In this document: piece by piece, positions 22,030 to 31,231 of the stretch | Layout: each line of letters opens with the position of its first letter | How positions within the stretch are numbered: position 1 is the stretch's first letter | Notes under the pieces: generated by a model | What the model was told of the DNA's origin: nothing | Database searches by the model: none | What the model saw: the letters and a program-made list of their open reading frames with translations, nothing else | Translations under genes and position numbers: made by a program | NCBI RefSeq assembly: GCF_002723935.1 | Contig: NZ_BEWM01000009.1 | Location: 1-47,623, forward strand | Direction: 5' to 3' | Length of the DNA: 47,623 nucleotides | DNA from: Gluconobacter cerinus | Lineage (GTDB): Bacteria; Pseudomonadota; Alphaproteobacteria; Acetobacterales; Acetobacteraceae

Positions 22030-23553
22030 GATAGTGTTGAAAAAGTCGCGCTTGCTTTGAGAGTGAAGCACTGATTCATTCTTCGCAGGAGGACCCTGCA
22101 AATGATGGGTGATCGAACGAAAATACAGGAGGAACTGTTCTACGAGTTCCGTCTTGAAGATCATGTGCCAGCTGGCCACCTTTTGCGTTCAATTGATCGC
22201 TTTGTTGATCTGGACGGCCTGCGTGAGCATCTTCGCCCATTTTACAGCGGCACGGGGCGGCCTTCGATCGATCCCGAGCTGATCATCAGGATGTTAATCG
22301 TTGGCTACGTGATGGGTATTCGATCCGAGCGACGGTTATGTGAAGAAGTCCATCTTAACCTGGCCTACCGGTGGTTCTGCGGCCTTGGTCTCAACGGCCC
22401 TGTACCTGATCATTCGACATTCTCGAAAAACCGGCACGGACGCTTCCGGGAGAGTGATCTGCTTCGCCAAATGTTTGAAATGACCGTCCGACAGTGCATC
22501 GCCAAGGGACTAGTGGGCGGTGAAGGCTTTGCGGTCGATGCCAGCACGATCAAGGCCGACGCTAATCGGCAGCGTAGTGTTCCGAGCCCAGACAAGCTGC
22601 CAATCGAGGCCGCCCATCGTGCTGTGCGGGAGTATTTCTCGGTGCTGGACGATGCTGCATTTGGGTCTGCTACGCCCGTACAACCAAAATATATCTCTCC
22701 GGTCGATCCTGCGGCACGTTGGAACGCTGCAAGCGGTGGCCTTGCTTATTATGCCTACTGCACAAATTACCTCATCGACCTTAAATCGGCTGTCATCATG
22801 GATGTAGAAACCACGACAGCCATCCGGCAGGCCGAGGTTACGGCGCAACGCCGAATGATAGAGCGTACTCAGGAAACATTTGGAATATGGCCCGAAAAGC
22901 TTGCTGCGGATACAGCTTATGGCTCCGCTGAAAACCTTGCGTGGCTGGTTCATGAGCGTGGCATAGAACCTCACATTCCGGTTTTCGACAAATCTGCCCG
23001 GCAGGACGGGACTTTCGAACGCCGAGATTTCACATATGACCACGTGCACGATCTTTACGTCTGTCCTGGCGGACAGGAACTGAAGCAGCAGTGGCGCAAG
23101 ATCAACTCGGATCGACCAAACGCCCCTCCCGACAACCTACTTCGATACCGTTCGTCGAAACTCGCGTGCGACGTATGCACTCTCAAACCGAAATGCTGCC
23201 CCGATCAGCCCAGTCGTAAGGTCCTGCGCTCCGTCCATGAAGGCGCTCGTGATCTGGCCCGCGACATTGCCTTAACTGACGCCTATATCGTCTCCAGACG
23301 AGAACGAAAGAAGGTCGAAATGCTGTTTGCTCACCTCAAGCGCATTTTGAAGATCGATCGGTTGAGGCTCAGAGGACCAAACGGCGCCCGTGATGAGTTC
23401 CATCTCGCCGCAGCTGCCCAAAATCTCCGCAAAATGGCGAAACTGATACCTCCCGGAGCGCCTGCCTTGTCCACCTGAGGCAAGAAAGCTGCACCTATGC
23501 CGAAGTGGTTTGGCAACACTTTCACTCTTCACCATGAGTTTTTCAACACTATC
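22030..23553 (+). mobile_element. IS1182-family insertion sequence
   Basis: About 1524 bp. Terminal inverted repeats: left GATAGTGTTGAAAAAGTC (22030-22047), right the complement GATAGTGTTGAAAAACTC (23553-23536), 17 of 18 identical. Runs of G on both sides (GGGG) are a possible 4-bp target duplication. Contains one transposase gene. Confidence 0.85.
22102..23478 (+). CDS. IS1182-family DDE transposase
   Basis: 458 residues from ATG 22102 with AGGAGG 9 nt upstream (ATG 22105 is an alternative). The N-terminal domain has RSIDRFVDLDGLREHLRPFY and GRPSIDPELIIRMLIVGYVM; the catalytic triad is seen as AVDASTIKAD, AADTAYGSAENL and the Glu in ERKKVEMLFAHLKRILKI. A four-Cys cluster (CDVCTLKPKCC) precedes the last motif. 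The open frame is complete, so the element may be active. Confidence 0.9.
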   Translation: MMGDRTKIQEELFYEFRLEDHVPAGHLLRSIDRFVDLDGLREHLRPFYSGTGRPSIDPELIIRMLIVGYVMGIRSERRLCEEVHLNLAYRWFCGLGLNGPVPDHSTFSKNRHGRFRESDLLRQMFEMTVRQCIAKGLVGGEGFAVDASTIKADANRQRSVPSPDKLPIEAAHRAVREYFSVLDDAAFGSATPVQPKYISPVDPAARWNAASGGLAYYAYCTNYLIDLKSAVIMDVETTTAIRQAEVTAQRRMIERTQETFGIWPEKLAADTAYGSAENLAWLVHERGIEPHIPVFDKSARQDGTFERRDFTYDHVHDLYVCPGGQELKQQWRKINSDRPNAPPDNLLRYRSSKLACDVCTLKPKCCPDQPSRKVLRSVHEGARDLARDIALTDAYIVSRRERKKVEMLFAHLKRILKIDRLRLRGPNGARDEFHLAAAAQNLRKMAKLIPPGAPALST

Positions 23554-23671
23554 GGGGGAAAGCAGAACGTCCGCTATCTGTGCTCGAACGCAAAACAACA
23601 GACGTTCCTACTCGCCTAAAATATGTATCGAACGATATTAACGCCTTCGTCTGGCAGGACTGGGGAAGCGA

Positions 23672-24397
23672 TCAACCGGCTTCACTGGTAATTTTAGCGA
23701 GTTCCGATGTGCGTTGCGCTTTCCAGCGTTGAAGCAGTCGGGTGCGAGGCTCACCTATCTTCTTATCCAGAATTTCTACCGCCTGTATTCGGTCCGTGCG
23801 GAAATGACGAAAGTCCTGCCTCAGCTCGCACCAGGCGATCAACATGCACGTGGTGTCCGAATAACCGAGAACAACCGGCCATACTGTACGCTCGGTAACC
23901 TCCCCCTGTTGATCCCGATAATGCAGATGTAGCTTTGTTCCGGCACGGATTGCCGCTCGAAGGTTCGTCCTGTCATCTTTGTCTTGTGATGCGTCCAGAG
24001 GCAGCTTTGTCGCTGTGCTTGGAACGCTGATAAACGGCTGCAAGGCCGGGGGGACAACCGCGGCAACCTTGGCGAGCACGTCCAATGCGGCGCGTGACAG
24101 CTCCTTTTCGCCATGGGCCGCCACCCACTGTGCTCCCAGAACGATTGCTTCAAGCTCAGCCGGGAGCAGTGCGAGGGGTGGCATGTCATATCCAGTTCCC
24201 AGAACGTATCCAACGCCAGCTTCTCCTGAAATAGGCACGCGCTGCCCGATCAAATGTGCGATGTCGCGGTAGATCGTACGGATGGAGACTTCCAGTTCTT
24301 CGGCCAGAGCCCTTGCCGTAACGGGGCGAGACGACCGACGCAGGATTTGGATGATCTGAAAAAGGCGATCGGTGCTACGCAAAGCTTCTGCAATCAT
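23672..24397 (-). CDS. YafY-type HTH regulator with WYL domain
   Basis: 241 residues. An N-terminal winged helix (VTARALAEELEVSIRTIYRD) is followed by a WYL-type ligand domain (KLHLHYRDQQGEVTERTVWP; AWCELRQDFRHFRTDRI). Members are usually repressors or activators of a divergent neighbour. Here the divergent neighbour is a VOC-family protein starting 69 bp away. A perfect 10-bp inverted repeat overlaps its start codon, consistent with autoregulation. Confidence 0.87.
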   Translation of the reverse strand: MIAEALRSTDRLFQIIQILRRSSRPVTARALAEELEVSIRTIYRDIAHLIGQRVPISGEAGVGYVLGTGYDMPPLALLPAELEAIVLGAQWVAAHGEKELSRAALDVLAKVAAVVPPALQPFISVPSTATKLPLDASQDKDDRTNLRAAIRAGTKLHLHYRDQQGEVTERTVWPVVLGYSDTTCMLIAWCELRQDFRHFRTDRIQAVEILDKKIGEPRTRLLQRWKAQRTSELAKITSEAG

Positions 24398-24420
24398 GCT
24401 GACAGGATGTTGTCAGCATG
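24395..24420. promoter_or_regulatory. Operator-like inverted repeat for the WYL regulator
   Basis: Perfect arms CATGCTGACA (24395-24404) and TGTCAGCATG (24411-24420), 6-bp spacer, in the divergent intergenic region and overlapping the regulator's ATG. Confidence 0.65.
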
Positions 24421-24465
24421 ATTGTGCCAAAAGGTTGGGAGCACAACCTGAGCAGGAACTGCCCG

Positions 24466-24864
24466 ATGACGTTTACCTCTATCCGCCTGATCGCCTCCGA
24501 CATCACGACGATGGTGGCCTTTTACGAACTGGTGACGGGACAGTCTGCCGAATGGCTTGCACCCCAGTTTGCCGAAATCCTAACTCCTGGCGCGACACTT
24601 GCGATCGGGAGTGCTGAGACGGTAGCACTGTTTATGGAAGGGAGTGCCGAACCAGGTGCCAATCGCACGGCCATTCTGGAATTCAGGGTCGACGACGTGG
24701 ATGCCGAGTTTACGCGCCTGAAAGACAAGGTAGACGTTGTGATCGAACCCAAACTGCTGCCGTGGGGTAACCGTACGGCCCAGTTCCGCGATCCCGAAGG
24801 CACGATCATCAGCCTGTTCACGCCGGTAACTGAAGCCGCCAGAGCCCGTTTCGGGAGCCGGTAA
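24466..24864 (+). CDS. Glyoxalase/bleomycin-resistance-type (VOC) protein
   Basis: 132 residues from ATG 24466 (AGGA upstream); a longer frame from 24418 runs through the operator and is less likely. The sequence has the VOC pattern: IRLIASDITTMVAFYELVTG at the start, ILEFRVDDVDAEFTRLKDK in the middle and RTAQFRDPEGTIISLFTPV at the end, with the terminal metal-ligand position near EGTIISLF. It may detoxify or bind a small molecule that also signals to the WYL regulator. Substrate unknown. Confidence 0.8.
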   Translation: MTFTSIRLIASDITTMVAFYELVTGQSAEWLAPQFAEILTPGATLAIGSAETVALFMEGSAEPGANRTAILEFRVDDVDAEFTRLKDKVDVVIEPKLLPWGNRTAQFRDPEGTIISLFTPVTEAARARFGSR

Positions 24865-25100
24865 CAAAGCACCGGATGATCTCCGATGATGAGCTACACG
24901 TCGTGTTTTGTATTAGGTAAGTAGTACGCATAAATGCGGCGAATACCGCTGTCGAGAACCACTCTCCCGCGATACATCCCCCGTTTTCTTCGTAGACTGC
25001 TATCAATGTCTTCTTTACGTTCCGTTTTAGCAGTACGCTGACGTCTGAGACGTCGACAGAAGTGTTCGGACAAACGCTCGACTTTGCAGAATGGATGAAA

Positions 25101-25748
25101 TTAGGGGGCTATCTCCACGGTGCCTGATGGCGCACCAATGCAGGCATCATCAAAGGCGACTGTCCTAAAAACGCCGGCAATACCGACCGAAACACGCCGC
25201 CTTGCCGTCAATTCATTGTCCCCGAACCGGTCTATGGCCCAGGACAATGCCACGACGAGTTCGAACACTTCTGCCGCTGTCACAGTATCCACAGTGTTTC
25301 CGGACAGGGTTGCCTGACGGAGAAATGCCCCCGTTCGATCAATCAGCGCAGCGCACGCAGAAGCCATGGACGATTGCGGGTCTGCCTGAGCGGAGGCAAC
25401 ACAGGTCGGCAGGTCATGCCAGATGCGCAGTGTCCATGCGAGCCGGATCAGCCATTCTGCCAGTGCCTCTTTCGGCGCGAGTGATATGGACAGCGCATCA
25501 GCTTCGGCCAGAGCAGCCTCGATGCTGACCGAAGCCACGGCGGCAAGCAAATCGTCCCGCGTCGGAAAGTTCCGATACAGCGTCGCATTTCCCACTCCTG
25601 CACGTAGGGCGATGCCGTCAAGGGAGGCGAGAACGCCTTCTTCCTCGAATGTGGCACGTGCGGCCGTAAGGATCGCATCACGGTTACGCCGCGCATCGGC
25701 GCGCATGGGGCGCGGCGCGGCTGAACGTATTTCCCGCTCAGCGGTCAT
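25101..25748 (-). CDS. TetR-family transcriptional repressor
   Basis: 215 residues. An N-terminal TetR HTH (RDAILTAARATFEEEGVLAS then LDGIALRAGVGNATLYRNFP) is followed by a helical ligand domain typical of SACE_7040-like TetR proteins. It is divergent from the SDR gene 25828, with inverted repeats and a promoter between them, so it most likely represses that gene and itself. Ligand unknown. Confidence 0.88.
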   Translation of the reverse strand: MTAEREIRSAAPRPMRADARRNRDAILTAARATFEEEGVLASLDGIALRAGVGNATLYRNFPTRDDLLAAVASVSIEAALAEADALSISLAPKEALAEWLIRLAWTLRIWHDLPTCVASAQADPQSSMASACAALIDRTGAFLRQATLSGNTVDTVTAAEVFELVVALSWAIDRFGDNELTARRRVSVGIAGVFRTVAFDDACIGAPSGTVEIAP

Positions 25749-25760
25749 AAATATCCTCCC

Positions 25761-25799
25761 TTGACGAATCGGGGATAGTCCCCGGATAGTGTTCCGGGG
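25761..25799 (+). promoter_or_regulatory. Promoter and TetR operator before the SDR gene
   Basis: TTGACG (25761-25766) and GATAGT (25785-25790) with an 18-bp spacer resemble -35/-10. GGGGA-TAG-TCCCC (25771-25783) and CCCCGGA-TAGTGT-TCCGGGG (25780-25799) are overlapping inverted repeats covering the -10 region. Confidence 0.55.
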
Positions 25800-25827
25800 A
25801 AAATCCCCACTTTCGGAGAACTATAGA

Positions 25828-26577
25828 ATGACGCAGGCAATCGACAAGACCAACCGTAATCTGGAGGATCGGGTCGTTCTCGTAACGGGTGCCAATGGGG
25901 GGCTCGGGGAAGAATTCGTCCAACAGGCCATTCAGCGTGGCGCTCGCCGCGTTTATGCCGCAGCGCGAAAACCCAAAGTCTGGAATGACGCTCGTATCGT
26001 GCCGCTAACGCTCGACATTACGAAAGCCGAGGACATCGCACGCGCTGTTGCGACTGCGCAAGACTGTGACCTGCTCATCAACAACGCGGCCATCGCACCG
26101 GAAGCCGATGTCTTACTTCAGCCCGAGATGGAAACACGGCGAATCTTTGACACGAATTTCTTCGGCACGCTGAACGTCGCCAACGCCTTTACACCGGTCC
26201 TCGGTGCCAATGGCGGCGGGACAATGCTCAATATTCTGTCCGTTGCGGCTTGGGTCAGTATACCGACGGCCTATGCCGCATCGAAGGCCGCGTTGTGGTC
26301 CGCGACCAACGGTTTGCGTATGGCGCTTGAGGGACAAAACACGCAGGTCATCGGGCTGCTGGTCGGTATGATCGACACGCCGATGACGAAAAACTGGACT
26401 ATTCCGAAGAGCAGCGCGGCGAGCGTCGTGACAGAAGCTTATGTCGGTATTGCCGCCGGTGCTCTGGAAATTTTGGCCGATGATACGACGCGCGACCTGA
26501 AGTCGAGACTCAACACGAAGGGCGAGGAACTCTATCCGTGGGTCCATGCCCAGCTCCGAACGCTGATGGCCTCGTAA
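25828..26577 (+). CDS. Short-chain dehydrogenase/reductase
   Basis: 249 residues from ATG 25828 (GGAG 9 nt upstream). Rossmann motif VTGANGGLG (residues about 17-25), NNAA motif (DLLINNAAIAP), Ser of the triad in ILSVAAWVS and YAASKAAL (Y-x3-K). These are the features of a classical SDR using NAD(P)H. It is regulated by the divergent TetR gene. Substrate cannot be told from sequence. Confidence 0.9.
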   Translation: MTQAIDKTNRNLEDRVVLVTGANGGLGEEFVQQAIQRGARRVYAAARKPKVWNDARIVPLTLDITKAEDIARAVATAQDCDLLINNAAIAPEADVLLQPEMETRRIFDTNFFGTLNVANAFTPVLGANGGGTMLNILSVAAWVSIPTAYAASKAALWSATNGLRMALEGQNTQVIGLLVGMIDTPMTKNWTIPKSSAASVVTEAYVGIAAGALEILADDTTRDLKSRLNTKGEELYPWVHAQLRTLMAS

Positions 26578-26975
26578 CCCGAGCTGACATAAGAGGGTGA
26601 AGCTGAGTTGATGACTGTCCCTGTCTGATTCAACGTCTTTGAACAGACAGGCAGTTCAGGGGGGTGAACGGAATGTCCGCTTCTCGAAAAAAACGGGAGA
26701 AGCGGCAATAGAAGCTCAAACTTACGGGTAGCTTCACAATGGTGGACAGTCTGACGACACAACCTTATCAAACCAATTTCTCAACAATTTTAGGTATGCA
26801 TAAAGAAAGTTTCATGCACGACCCAAAAAAGCAGCACGCCCTCAGAGCGTAATAAGCATTTCTATTTTGATGTTGGCGGAGCCCCGGACACTTGCAAGCA
26901 GAGGTGAACCGGGGCCACGTTTGACAGTCTAGAAAATTTCGCTCATTAATTCAATACCATGCGAGGAGGAAAATT
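26578..26975. other. Intergenic stretch without gene
   Basis: No convincing reading frame. It contains a GCCCCGG/CCGGGGC inverted repeat (26881-26915) and fragments with GTCCGCTT that recur in other accessory spacers. It is followed by a strong AGGAGG before the Abi gene. Confidence 0.4.
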
Positions 26976-27749
26976 GTGGCACAATGTTTTTCTCCGGCGG
27001 AGATAACAGAGTTTGAAAAAATTCTATCTCGCGAGAGAATAGATTATTGGAAAGCCATAGCAAATGATCAAAGACTGGCTACATGGCGATCCCGAATTAA
27101 ATGTCCGGTTCCTGTAGACGATAGTCATGCAATTTTGTTGCACGAATGGAATTTCGCGCTGTCGTCAGCGTTTTTAGCAACTTTGCAGCCGTTCGAGTTG
27201 AGCATCCGCAATCACATGCATTCCGCGATGTCCAATTATTTAAAGACGGACCATTGGTGGGGTAAACACGGGAACAATAAATGGGAGGCGTCCGACAATA
27301 TTGTTGGTAATTATAAAGAAGCCGTAAATGATGCAATAGCTATTGCAAGTAGGCGCGCTAAAGGTGTTACGTCCGGCGGCGTAATATCTGAGTTGTCATT
27401 TGGTTTCTGGTTATCCCTGCTTGGACCGTCCTATGATAACCCAAATAGCCACCCTTATTGGAGACAATGCTTTCATTCTGTTTTTGATAAACTGGGACCT
27501 TCGAGGCGAAAAGATGTCTATTTTGATCTGGAGCGTATTATTCGTTTAAGAAATAAATGTGCACACTTAGATCCCATAGTGAAAATGGATTTACAGAACG
27601 AATTTAATCATATCATTTATTTTTGCAAAAAATTTAGCCCGGAAACAGCTAAATGGATTGAAGATACTAGTTTACTTCCGGGCCTCTTAAATCGTGACTG
27701 GATTTCTGCTTTAAAAAAATGTGGGAGACTAATTGGAAGCGCTCCCTAA
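26976..27749 (+). CDS. Abi-like (AbiD/F, Abi_2-type) HEPN protein
   Basis: 257 residues from GTG 26976 preceded by AGGAGG. The C-terminal part holds RIIRLRNKCAHLDPI, where RNKCAH fits the HEPN ribonuclease motif R-N-x3-H (Rx4-6H). SELSFGFWLSLLG and HPYWRQCFHSVFDKL match Abi_2 proteins, which cause abortive infection against phage. The gene is much AT-richer than the backbone, evidence of transfer. Its stop codon TAA is also the left copy of the target duplication of an IS5-type element, so the protein remains full-length. Confidence 0.75.
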   Translation: MAQCFSPAEITEFEKILSRERIDYWKAIANDQRLATWRSRIKCPVPVDDSHAILLHEWNFALSSAFLATLQPFELSIRNHMHSAMSNYLKTDHWWGKHGNNKWEASDNIVGNYKEAVNDAIAIASRRAKGVTSGGVISELSFGFWLSLLGPSYDNPNSHPYWRQCFHSVFDKLGPSRRKDVYFDLERIIRLRNKCAHLDPIVKMDLQNEFNHIIYFCKKFSPETAKWIEDTSLLPGLLNRDWISALKKCGRLIGSAP

Positions 27750-28654
27750 GAGCCCTTTTGGAAATTCAGCATGATGGGTTTTCAGGGCGTGTCGCGCGTG
27801 ATTCAAGCTCTTGATGTGGACGCCCGAGCAGAGAGGCCGAATAGCCGATATTACTCGCAGGACGAAACGCTATCCGTCTGACCTGACAGATGAGGAATGG
27901 GAACGCCTAGCGCCTCTGATGCCGCCTGCGAACCGACGTGGTCGGAAACGGGCAACCGATTTTCGTGAGATCATCAATGCTCTGTGCTATCTCGTGCGCT
28001 CAGGTTGCGGCTGGGAGATGCTTCCGGTTCATTTTGGCCCGTGGCAGACGGTTTACTGGTGGTTTCGCCGGCTGATGCGCCGTTTCCTGTTCCAGACCAT
28101 TCATGGCATTTGTCTGATGCTCGATCGTGAAGCGGCAGGACGTGAAGCCAGTCCATCGGGCAGCGTCATTGATAGCCAGGGTATCAAGGCGCCTCATGCA
28201 AAGACGCGTGGTTATGACGCAGGCAAGAAGATCGTCGGTCGAAAACGCCACATCGCAGTTGATACGGATGGCCGGCTTCTCTTGGTCCGGCTGACAACAG
28301 CCGATATTTCGGACAGCGCAGGGGGACAGATGATCCTTGATGCCATTCGTAAACGCTGGCCTTGGGTGAAGCACCTGTTTGCCGATGGAACCTATGATCG
28401 CCTCCAGTTGATGGATAAGGCCGCTTTTCTCGACTTCACAGTCGAGGTCGTCCGGCGATCAGATACAGCGAAAGGGTTTGAAGTCCTACCGCGTCGATGG
28501 GTCGTTGAACCGACCTTCGGCTGGAGGATCCGCTGGCGTCGTCTTGTGAAGGATTACGAGCAACGGATCGACGTTGCCGAGGCCATGATCCACATCGCCA
28601 TGGGAAGCCTCATGCTACGCAGAAACGCTCATCCTTGGATTTCCAAAAGGGCTC
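27750..28654 (+). mobile_element. IS5-family (IS1031-like) insertion sequence
   Basis: 905 bp. Terminal inverted repeats GAGCCCTTTTGGAAAT (left, from 27750) and ATTTCCAAAAGGGCTC (right, to 28654) are perfect. TAA flanks both ends (27747-27749, 28655-28657), a 3-bp target duplication. IS1031-type elements are common in acetic acid bacteria. Confidence 0.9.
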
Positions 28655-28746
28655 TAAGCGCAAGCCGTTATGTAATAAATCCGTTATTTAATCTCAATTA
28701 TAAGCGACAGCAGAAACATGTCCGCTTTCGGGAGACCAATACATAA
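27814..28746 (+). CDS. IS5-family transposase reading through the right end of the IS
   Basis: 310 residues from ATG 27814 (a TTG directly before is possible). DDE motif: VIDSQGIKA, LFADGTYDR and the Glu in RRWVVEPTFGWRIRWRRL. The frame has no stop inside the element: it crosses the right inverted repeat (encoding ISKRAL) and ends 92 bp beyond it, adding about 30 foreign residues. Activity of the extended product is uncertain. Confidence 0.87.
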   Translation: MWTPEQRGRIADITRRTKRYPSDLTDEEWERLAPLMPPANRRGRKRATDFREIINALCYLVRSGCGWEMLPVHFGPWQTVYWWFRRLMRRFLFQTIHGICLMLDREAAGREASPSGSVIDSQGIKAPHAKTRGYDAGKKIVGRKRHIAVDTDGRLLLVRLTTADISDSAGGQMILDAIRKRWPWVKHLFADGTYDRLQLMDKAAFLDFTVEVVRRSDTAKGFEVLPRRWVVEPTFGWRIRWRRLVKDYEQRIDVAEAMIHIAMGSLMLRRNAHPWISKRALSASRYVINPLFNLNYKRQQKHVRFRETNT

Positions 28747-28752
28747 TTTGAA

Positions 28753-28773
28753 TGTCGGATATGTAGGCGGAAG
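28753..28773 (+). repeat. 21-bp direct repeat, copy 1
   Basis: Begins TGTCGGATATGTAGG and is identical over 21 bp to 31232-31252. It lies left of the HEPN-like plus nuclease module. Confidence 0.8.
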
Positions 28774-28998
28774 GAGCCATCCCCCAACGATCTGGGTAGT
28801 CTGTTACGATTTAATTGCTTTTTAGCCTGCGAGGACGGAATTTTTTGCCTTGCGTTCGGCAAGGGATTCCAAGGGGCTGGAAAGCCCGGTGTCCGGCGAG
28901 TTATCCTCATATTCTGGAATTTTCCTATTGGCTTTCGGGTCGTATTTCTTACCTCCCACAAAGAGATTTAGTTTGTCGGTGCTAGATGGAGGATGTAA

Positions 28999-29577
28999 TT
29001 GGAAAAAAACATAAAAGATGGTGACGCAGAACAACTACTGCCGCGGCAGATCAGGTTGGTTCAGTCCCTCGCTGATTTCCAGATGGCATGCAGTGCCATG
29101 GAATTTATATGTGAACTTGACGAAGATCGCCTCGTTACTCGCGTTGAGCGACGGCGCTATCGATGTTTTGAAGACACCGCTGTAATTGCCTATGGGCGCG
29201 CCTTCACAAATGCTAATAATTTGCCTTTGCTTAGTTTTAAACAGATCAAGATTAGCCCCAGCTCTGACGAACGTGCTCTGCATGAGCGACTGTTAGAGCG
29301 GCGCAACAAGGTCATAGCTCACTCCGATGCTGATCGGCAGCGCATTACCTTCACAACCGAATGCTTCAGTTTGGAAAACAAGCTGGTAATGATGCCACGT
29401 TGGGACTTCGACGATGCGCTGGAATTTTTTGCTGAGCGGGAGGCGTTGGCTGCGTGGTTCGGCACCCTTATATCGGCGACTAGCAAACGTCTATTTGAAC
29501 AAGTGCAAAGCATGTCGGAGATACGCTTCGTTCGTGATCATACTTTGATTGTAAGTTCCGGTGCAGAAGAGGGCTAG
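28999..29577 (+). CDS. HEPN-like protein, possible toxin or defence gene
   Basis: 192 residues from TTG 28999 (GGAGG 8 nt upstream). The middle contains LHERLLERRNKVIAHSDADR, where RNKVIAH fits the HEPN R-x5-H motif seen in AbiU2-like and other RNase toxins. The rest is helical without membrane segment. Its base composition is lower in GC than the backbone. It lies with a nuclease-like gene between two 21-bp direct repeats. No antitoxin partner is recognisable. Confidence 0.6.
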   Translation: MEKNIKDGDAEQLLPRQIRLVQSLADFQMACSAMEFICELDEDRLVTRVERRRYRCFEDTAVIAYGRAFTNANNLPLLSFKQIKISPSSDERALHERLLERRNKVIAHSDADRQRITFTTECFSLENKLVMMPRWDFDDALEFFAEREALAAWFGTLISATSKRLFEQVQSMSEIRFVRDHTLIVSSGAEEG

Positions 29578-30059
29578 GATTCAAAGGTGCTATGTATTCG
29601 CCTACGGACTAAGATCACTAATTAATCGGGCACAAGGCCAATACGTTACCAAAATCCTAAACCTCGCGTGAGGAAATGTAATAGATCACAGCGGGGTGTG
29701 AGCCGCCTCTCGGCAGAAAGAAGTAATGCGGGTGTTGCTCGCCAATATCCCCAGCTACTTTATGATGGTCGTAACGGGGCTGCGTGTCCGGTCGTAAACG
29801 AAAGTCCGCTTTTAAGACGGGCTCCAAAGAGCTTGAGCGTCCGGCATGAAGGCGCATCCCGTCTGTCCGCTTCATATTCGTTGAGCGGACAGGCAACTTA
29901 CGGAGCTAGCGGAACGTCCAGATTCAACGGGATAGTACAAACGAACACTCACTACACCAAAATAGATAAACCCAAAAAATTACAAATTAAGCTCCATATT
30001 TGGCGACAATTCACAATGGATACCTGTTCTGAAGACCAAGCAATCTGGACAAATACCAT
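29578..30059. other. Intergenic stretch without convincing gene
   Basis: Several short open frames have no ribosome site or family likeness. It holds inverted fragments of GTCCGCTT/AAGCGGAC type around 29805-29900, possibly a decayed mobile end. Confidence 0.4.
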
Positions 30060-31076
30060 TTACCGAGGAAGCGTCAGGAGGAAATTATCTGCCAAATCGA
30101 ACAGATAATCTGTAGGATCCTCGCCGCGCTCTTTCATATGTAGCATCTCGCATACCTTATCATCATCTAGAATGAGCATAAGTTTACCTGATTCTCGCAT
30201 CGCTCCCTGAGTCATCGTCACCGCATTTTTGTCAGCACCATCTCGACTAAAAATAATGGCAACACGCCTTAGAGCTTTTTCCAATAAATATTTCTCTGTC
30301 GTAAGAATTTGTCCTTGCTTTATTTTTCCTGTATAATTTTTAAATTCGAAAATTACGTATCGACTATCCAAGTGTTGTACAATAAATTGCCAAAACTCAG
30401 TGGTGGATTGGATGCGGCAAACAGAATCGTAACGGTTTAATCCATCATCAGTTCGTTTTTGATCATGCCAGCCATAAAGATCATTAGGAAATAAATATTT
30501 TAGTATTCTCACGCACAGTTTTTCATAGTCAGGCCAATGTTTTTTGCCTCGATTAAGCTTTTTAAGCTCTTGACACAGTTCAGTGCCTTTAGAGTCTTCT
30601 TGAGGTGGCGCCTGGTTCAATGGCGTCTCGTTTAATTTTGGTTCTGATGTTGTATCACCGTCTTGTGTCAGATCATTGGACGGTATCCCAAGAATTGATT
30701 GGAGTTTTCCAAGAATCTCAGTATTTTTTGCAGACCAATTTATTAGATCGGCGCGGTCTATGAAGGTCAAATTAAAGCTCGTCTCTAGGTAAAGACGCAA
30801 TTCGGCGGGAAGATAGCAGGATACGACTAGCATACCTTTTGTGACTCGCGCTTTAACACCTTCGTGGTTCAGTCGGATAGCTGCATTTTCAATAAGTCCT
30901 GCTTGAGCACGTGGGGTCCTATAAAATTTGACTTCAATCGCCCATTTTTCGTTGCCAAGCGTTGCATGGAAATCGAATTTATTATTTGTCTCCGGTAAAG
31001 AAGGAGAAATAATAAAATTATTAATCTCTAGTATATTTCCAACCAGATTTTCAAATTCTACCGCTTGATCTTCCAT
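30060..31076 (-). CDS. Two-domain PD-(D/E)xK-like restriction endonuclease-type protein
   Basis: 338 residues from ATG 31076. The N-terminal domain has KFDFHATLGNEKWAIEVKFY, giving D and ExK spacing of an endonuclease core. After a polar linker (about residues 135-175) a second domain has YDSVCRI followed by YVIFEFKNYTGKIKQGQI, again with an E-x-K. Two tandem nuclease-like cores in one chain are uncommon; each could also be a DNA-binding mrr-like relic. AT-rich, with transferred character. It faces the HEPN-like gene (convergent) and shares the direct-repeat-bounded segment. Confidence 0.6.
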   Translation of the reverse strand: MEDQAVEFENLVGNILEINNFIISPSLPETNNKFDFHATLGNEKWAIEVKFYRTPRAQAGLIENAAIRLNHEGVKARVTKGMLVVSCYLPAELRLYLETSFNLTFIDRADLINWSAKNTEILGKLQSILGIPSNDLTQDGDTTSEPKLNETPLNQAPPQEDSKGTELCQELKKLNRGKKHWPDYEKLCVRILKYLFPNDLYGWHDQKRTDDGLNRYDSVCRIQSTTEFWQFIVQHLDSRYVIFEFKNYTGKIKQGQILTTEKYLLEKALRRVAIIFSRDGADKNAVTMTQGAMRESGKLMLILDDDKVCEMLHMKERGEDPTDYLFDLADNFLLTLPR

Positions 31077-31231
31077 ATTTCCCCACAAAAGTGACAGAAG
31101 AAAAGTCTTCTACATTTGCCAAAATATTATCTGTTATTTTAAATCTAATAATCCGTTTGCACAACGGCATTCATAAAATGATTTTGAGTGATGTCCGTGA
31201 TTGCTTTTGCATTGTGGGGAAAACCTGATGG

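Noticed and set aside
22041-22052. AGTCGCGCTT at the left end of the IS1182-family element
   Set aside because: Resembles the backbone motif but is part of the IS terminal repeat and occurs again in the right repeat region in altered form.
26690-29900. Scattered GTCCGCTT-type fragments in accessory spacers
   Set aside because: Too short and degenerate to call a repeat family or CRISPR; spacing is irregular.
29668-30108. 146-codon plus-strand frame
   Set aside because: No SD, mixed composition and overlap with the 3' end of the nuclease gene; probably noncoding.
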